Shown here piece after piece: positions 63,057 through 64,000 of a DNA stretch of 64,000 nt. The notes under the pieces are model-generated. The model ran no database searches, was not told the origin of the DNA, and saw nothing but the letters and a program-made list of their open reading frames with translations. The translations under genes were made by a program, and so were the position numbers. The stretch is from the NCBI RefSeq assembly GCF_034353875.1, contig NZ_CP133784.1:4306501-4370500 (forward strand). Direction: 5' to 3'. The stretch comes from Pseudomonas sp. MH9.2 (lineage in GTDB: Bacteria; Pseudomonadota; Gammaproteobacteria; Pseudomonadales; Pseudomonadaceae). Position 1 is the stretch's first letter, and each line of letters starts with the position of its first letter.

Positions 63057-64000
63057 CCCCTCTGTATGCTCCCGTGCGTTGGCTGGGCTCGTTGGAATGG
63101 CGTCGCGGTTTTTTTGAGTGGGCGCGCAGCGATGGCGTGACCTGGGTCTATATCTTCAAGGTGCTGTTCGCCGCGTTCTTGACCTTGTGGCTGGCCATGC
63201 GTCTGGAGTTGCCGCAGCCCCGTACCGCGATGATCACTGTGTTCATTGTGATGCAGCGGCAGAACGGGCAAGTCCTGGCCAAAAGTTTTTACCGCTTCCT
63301 GGGGACGTTGACCGGTTCGGCGGTGATGGTCGCCCTGATCGCCTTGTTCGCTCAGGACACTGAGTTGTTTCTAGTCAGCCTGGCGATCTGGGTGGGCATT
63401 TGTTCGGCCGGCGCCGCGCGTAACCGAAACTTCCGGGCCTATGGGTTTGTTCTGGCCGGTTATACCGCTGCCATGGTCGGCCTGCCTGCCCTGGCACACC
63501 CGGATGGCGCGTTCATGGCGGCCATGTGGCGGGTGTTGGAAATTTCCCTGGGCATCCTGTGCTCGACCCTGGTCAGTGTCGCGATCTTGCCGCAAACCGC
63601 CAGTGCTGCGATGCGTAACGCGCTGTACCTGCGTTTTGGCGTGTTTGCCGGGTTCGTGGCTCATGGTTTGCGGGTGGGTAATGAATCGGGCGCATTCGAG
63701 GCCGGTAACGTGCGTTTTATCGCCGAAGCGATTGGTCTGGAAGGGTTGCGCAGTGTCACCGTGTTCGAAGACCCGCATATGCGCCGACGCAACGGCCGGC
63801 TCAATCGCCTGAACAGTGAGTTCATGGCCATCACCACGCGCTTCAATGCCTTGCACCAACTGCTTGAGCGCTTGCGCAGTCGAGAAGCGGTTCAGGTGAT
63901 CAGCGCCATTGAACCGGGGTTGATGGCACTCGCCGATTTGCTTGAAGCTTTCTCCGGGCGGCCTTTGACCGATGCCGACGCGGCGCGATTGGCCGAGCGA
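63053..64000 (+). CDS. FUSC family inner-membrane efflux protein (AaeB-like), partial
   Basis: The first 316 residues of a longer protein that runs off the window. An N-terminal block of hydrophobic segments (about 30-185) with LELPQPRTAMITVFIVMQRQ and FYRFLGTLTGSAVMVALIAL is typical of the FUSC/AaeB family, and a cytoplasmic helical region follows. Members export aromatic acids or other toxic organic anions. ATGA overlap couples it to the outer-membrane lipoprotein gene. The C-terminal half and any membrane-fusion gene are outside the window. Confidence 0.9.
   Translation, partial: MTPLYAPVRWLGSLEWRRGFFEWARSDGVTWVYIFKVLFAAFLTLWLAMRLELPQPRTAMITVFIVMQRQNGQVLAKSFYRFLGTLTGSAVMVALIALFAQDTELFLVSLAIWVGICSAGAARNRNFRAYGFVLAGYTAAMVGLPALAHPDGAFMAAMWRVLEISLGILCSTLVSVAILPQTASAAMRNALYLRFGVFAGFVAHGLRVGNESGAFEAGNVRFIAEAIGLEGLRSVTVFEDPHMRRRNGRLNRLNSEFMAITTRFNALHQLLERLRSREAVQVISAIEPGLMALADLLEAFSGRPLTDADAARLAER

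Overview
The window is a stretch of Pseudomonas chromosome, most likely from the P. fluorescens complex or a close relative. This is read from protein family content: a PpSB-type short LOV protein, the folX-folE-folM set, DUF3509 and DUF3565 genes, a PA3418-like leucine dehydrogenase / 2-oxoacid dehydrogenase operon, and a medium-chain acyl-CoA ligase next to a DUF1302-DUF1329-LuxR group arranged as in P. putida. I saw no rRNA, tRNA, CRISPR array, prophage or intact insertion sequence. Most of the DNA is GC-rich and densely coding. About 26.9-29.3 kb and 41.1-43.7 kb are visibly AT-richer, hold orphan or broken genes, and look like accessory DNA.

Layout. 0-5.2 kb: a branched-chain-amino-acid-type ABC importer (livG, livH, livM, binding protein, livF types), preceded by the end of a gene that may be a truncated acyl-CoA synthetase. 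5.4-14.5 kb: a LysE exporter, a medium-chain acyl-CoA ligase, then DUF1302 (predicted outer-membrane barrel), DUF1329 (periplasmic) and a 913-residue MalT-like LuxR regulator. 14.6-25.7 kb: an MFS gene broken by one stop codon, an HD-GYP phosphodiesterase, a metallo-hydrolase, an OmpA lipoprotein, an acyltransferase, pta, a DUF3565 gene, a SlyD-type isomerase, glutathione peroxidase, and a TetR plus old-yellow-enzyme pair. 25.7-29.3 kb: a glycosyltransferase, then the AT-rich patch with a FlhE-like pseudogene meeting a frameshifted gene tail to tail. 29.3-34.6 kb: cysZ, peroxiredoxin, trxB, HopJ-family and DUF1244 genes, and folM-folE-folX (tetrahydromonapterin synthesis). 34.7-38.2 kb: a possible light-response locus with an ABM-domain membrane protein, a MerR/LitR-like regulator, a PilZ-like protein, a short LOV photoreceptor and a flavodoxin.

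38.3-41.1 kb: a class II aldolase and an alpha/beta hydrolase behind a perfect 14-bp palindrome, then an SDR dehydrogenase. 41.1-43.7 kb: accessory patch with two paralogous orphan proteins, a secreted protein and a candidate 21-residue peptide gene. 43.7-49.6 kb: a second complete DUF1302-DUF1329-LuxR cassette. 49.6-57.2 kb: SirB1 protein, leucine dehydrogenase with E1alpha, E1beta and E2 subunits (no E3), a YebG-like gene under a perfect LexA box, psiE, DUF3509 and an HPF-type ribosome factor. 57.4-64 kb: AraC regulator facing a DMT exporter, a 2-ketogluconate/hydroxypyruvate reductase, and a LysR regulator facing an efflux operon (outer-membrane lipoprotein and FUSC permease) that runs off the window.

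The most notable signals are the two DUF1302-DUF1329-LuxR cassettes 35 kb apart, the LOV/LitR-like locus with an intermediate photocycle residue pattern (Arg61, Leu66), three genes broken by single small lesions, the candidate microprotein with its own terminator, and a hairpin covering the ribosome-binding site of the second DUF1302 gene.
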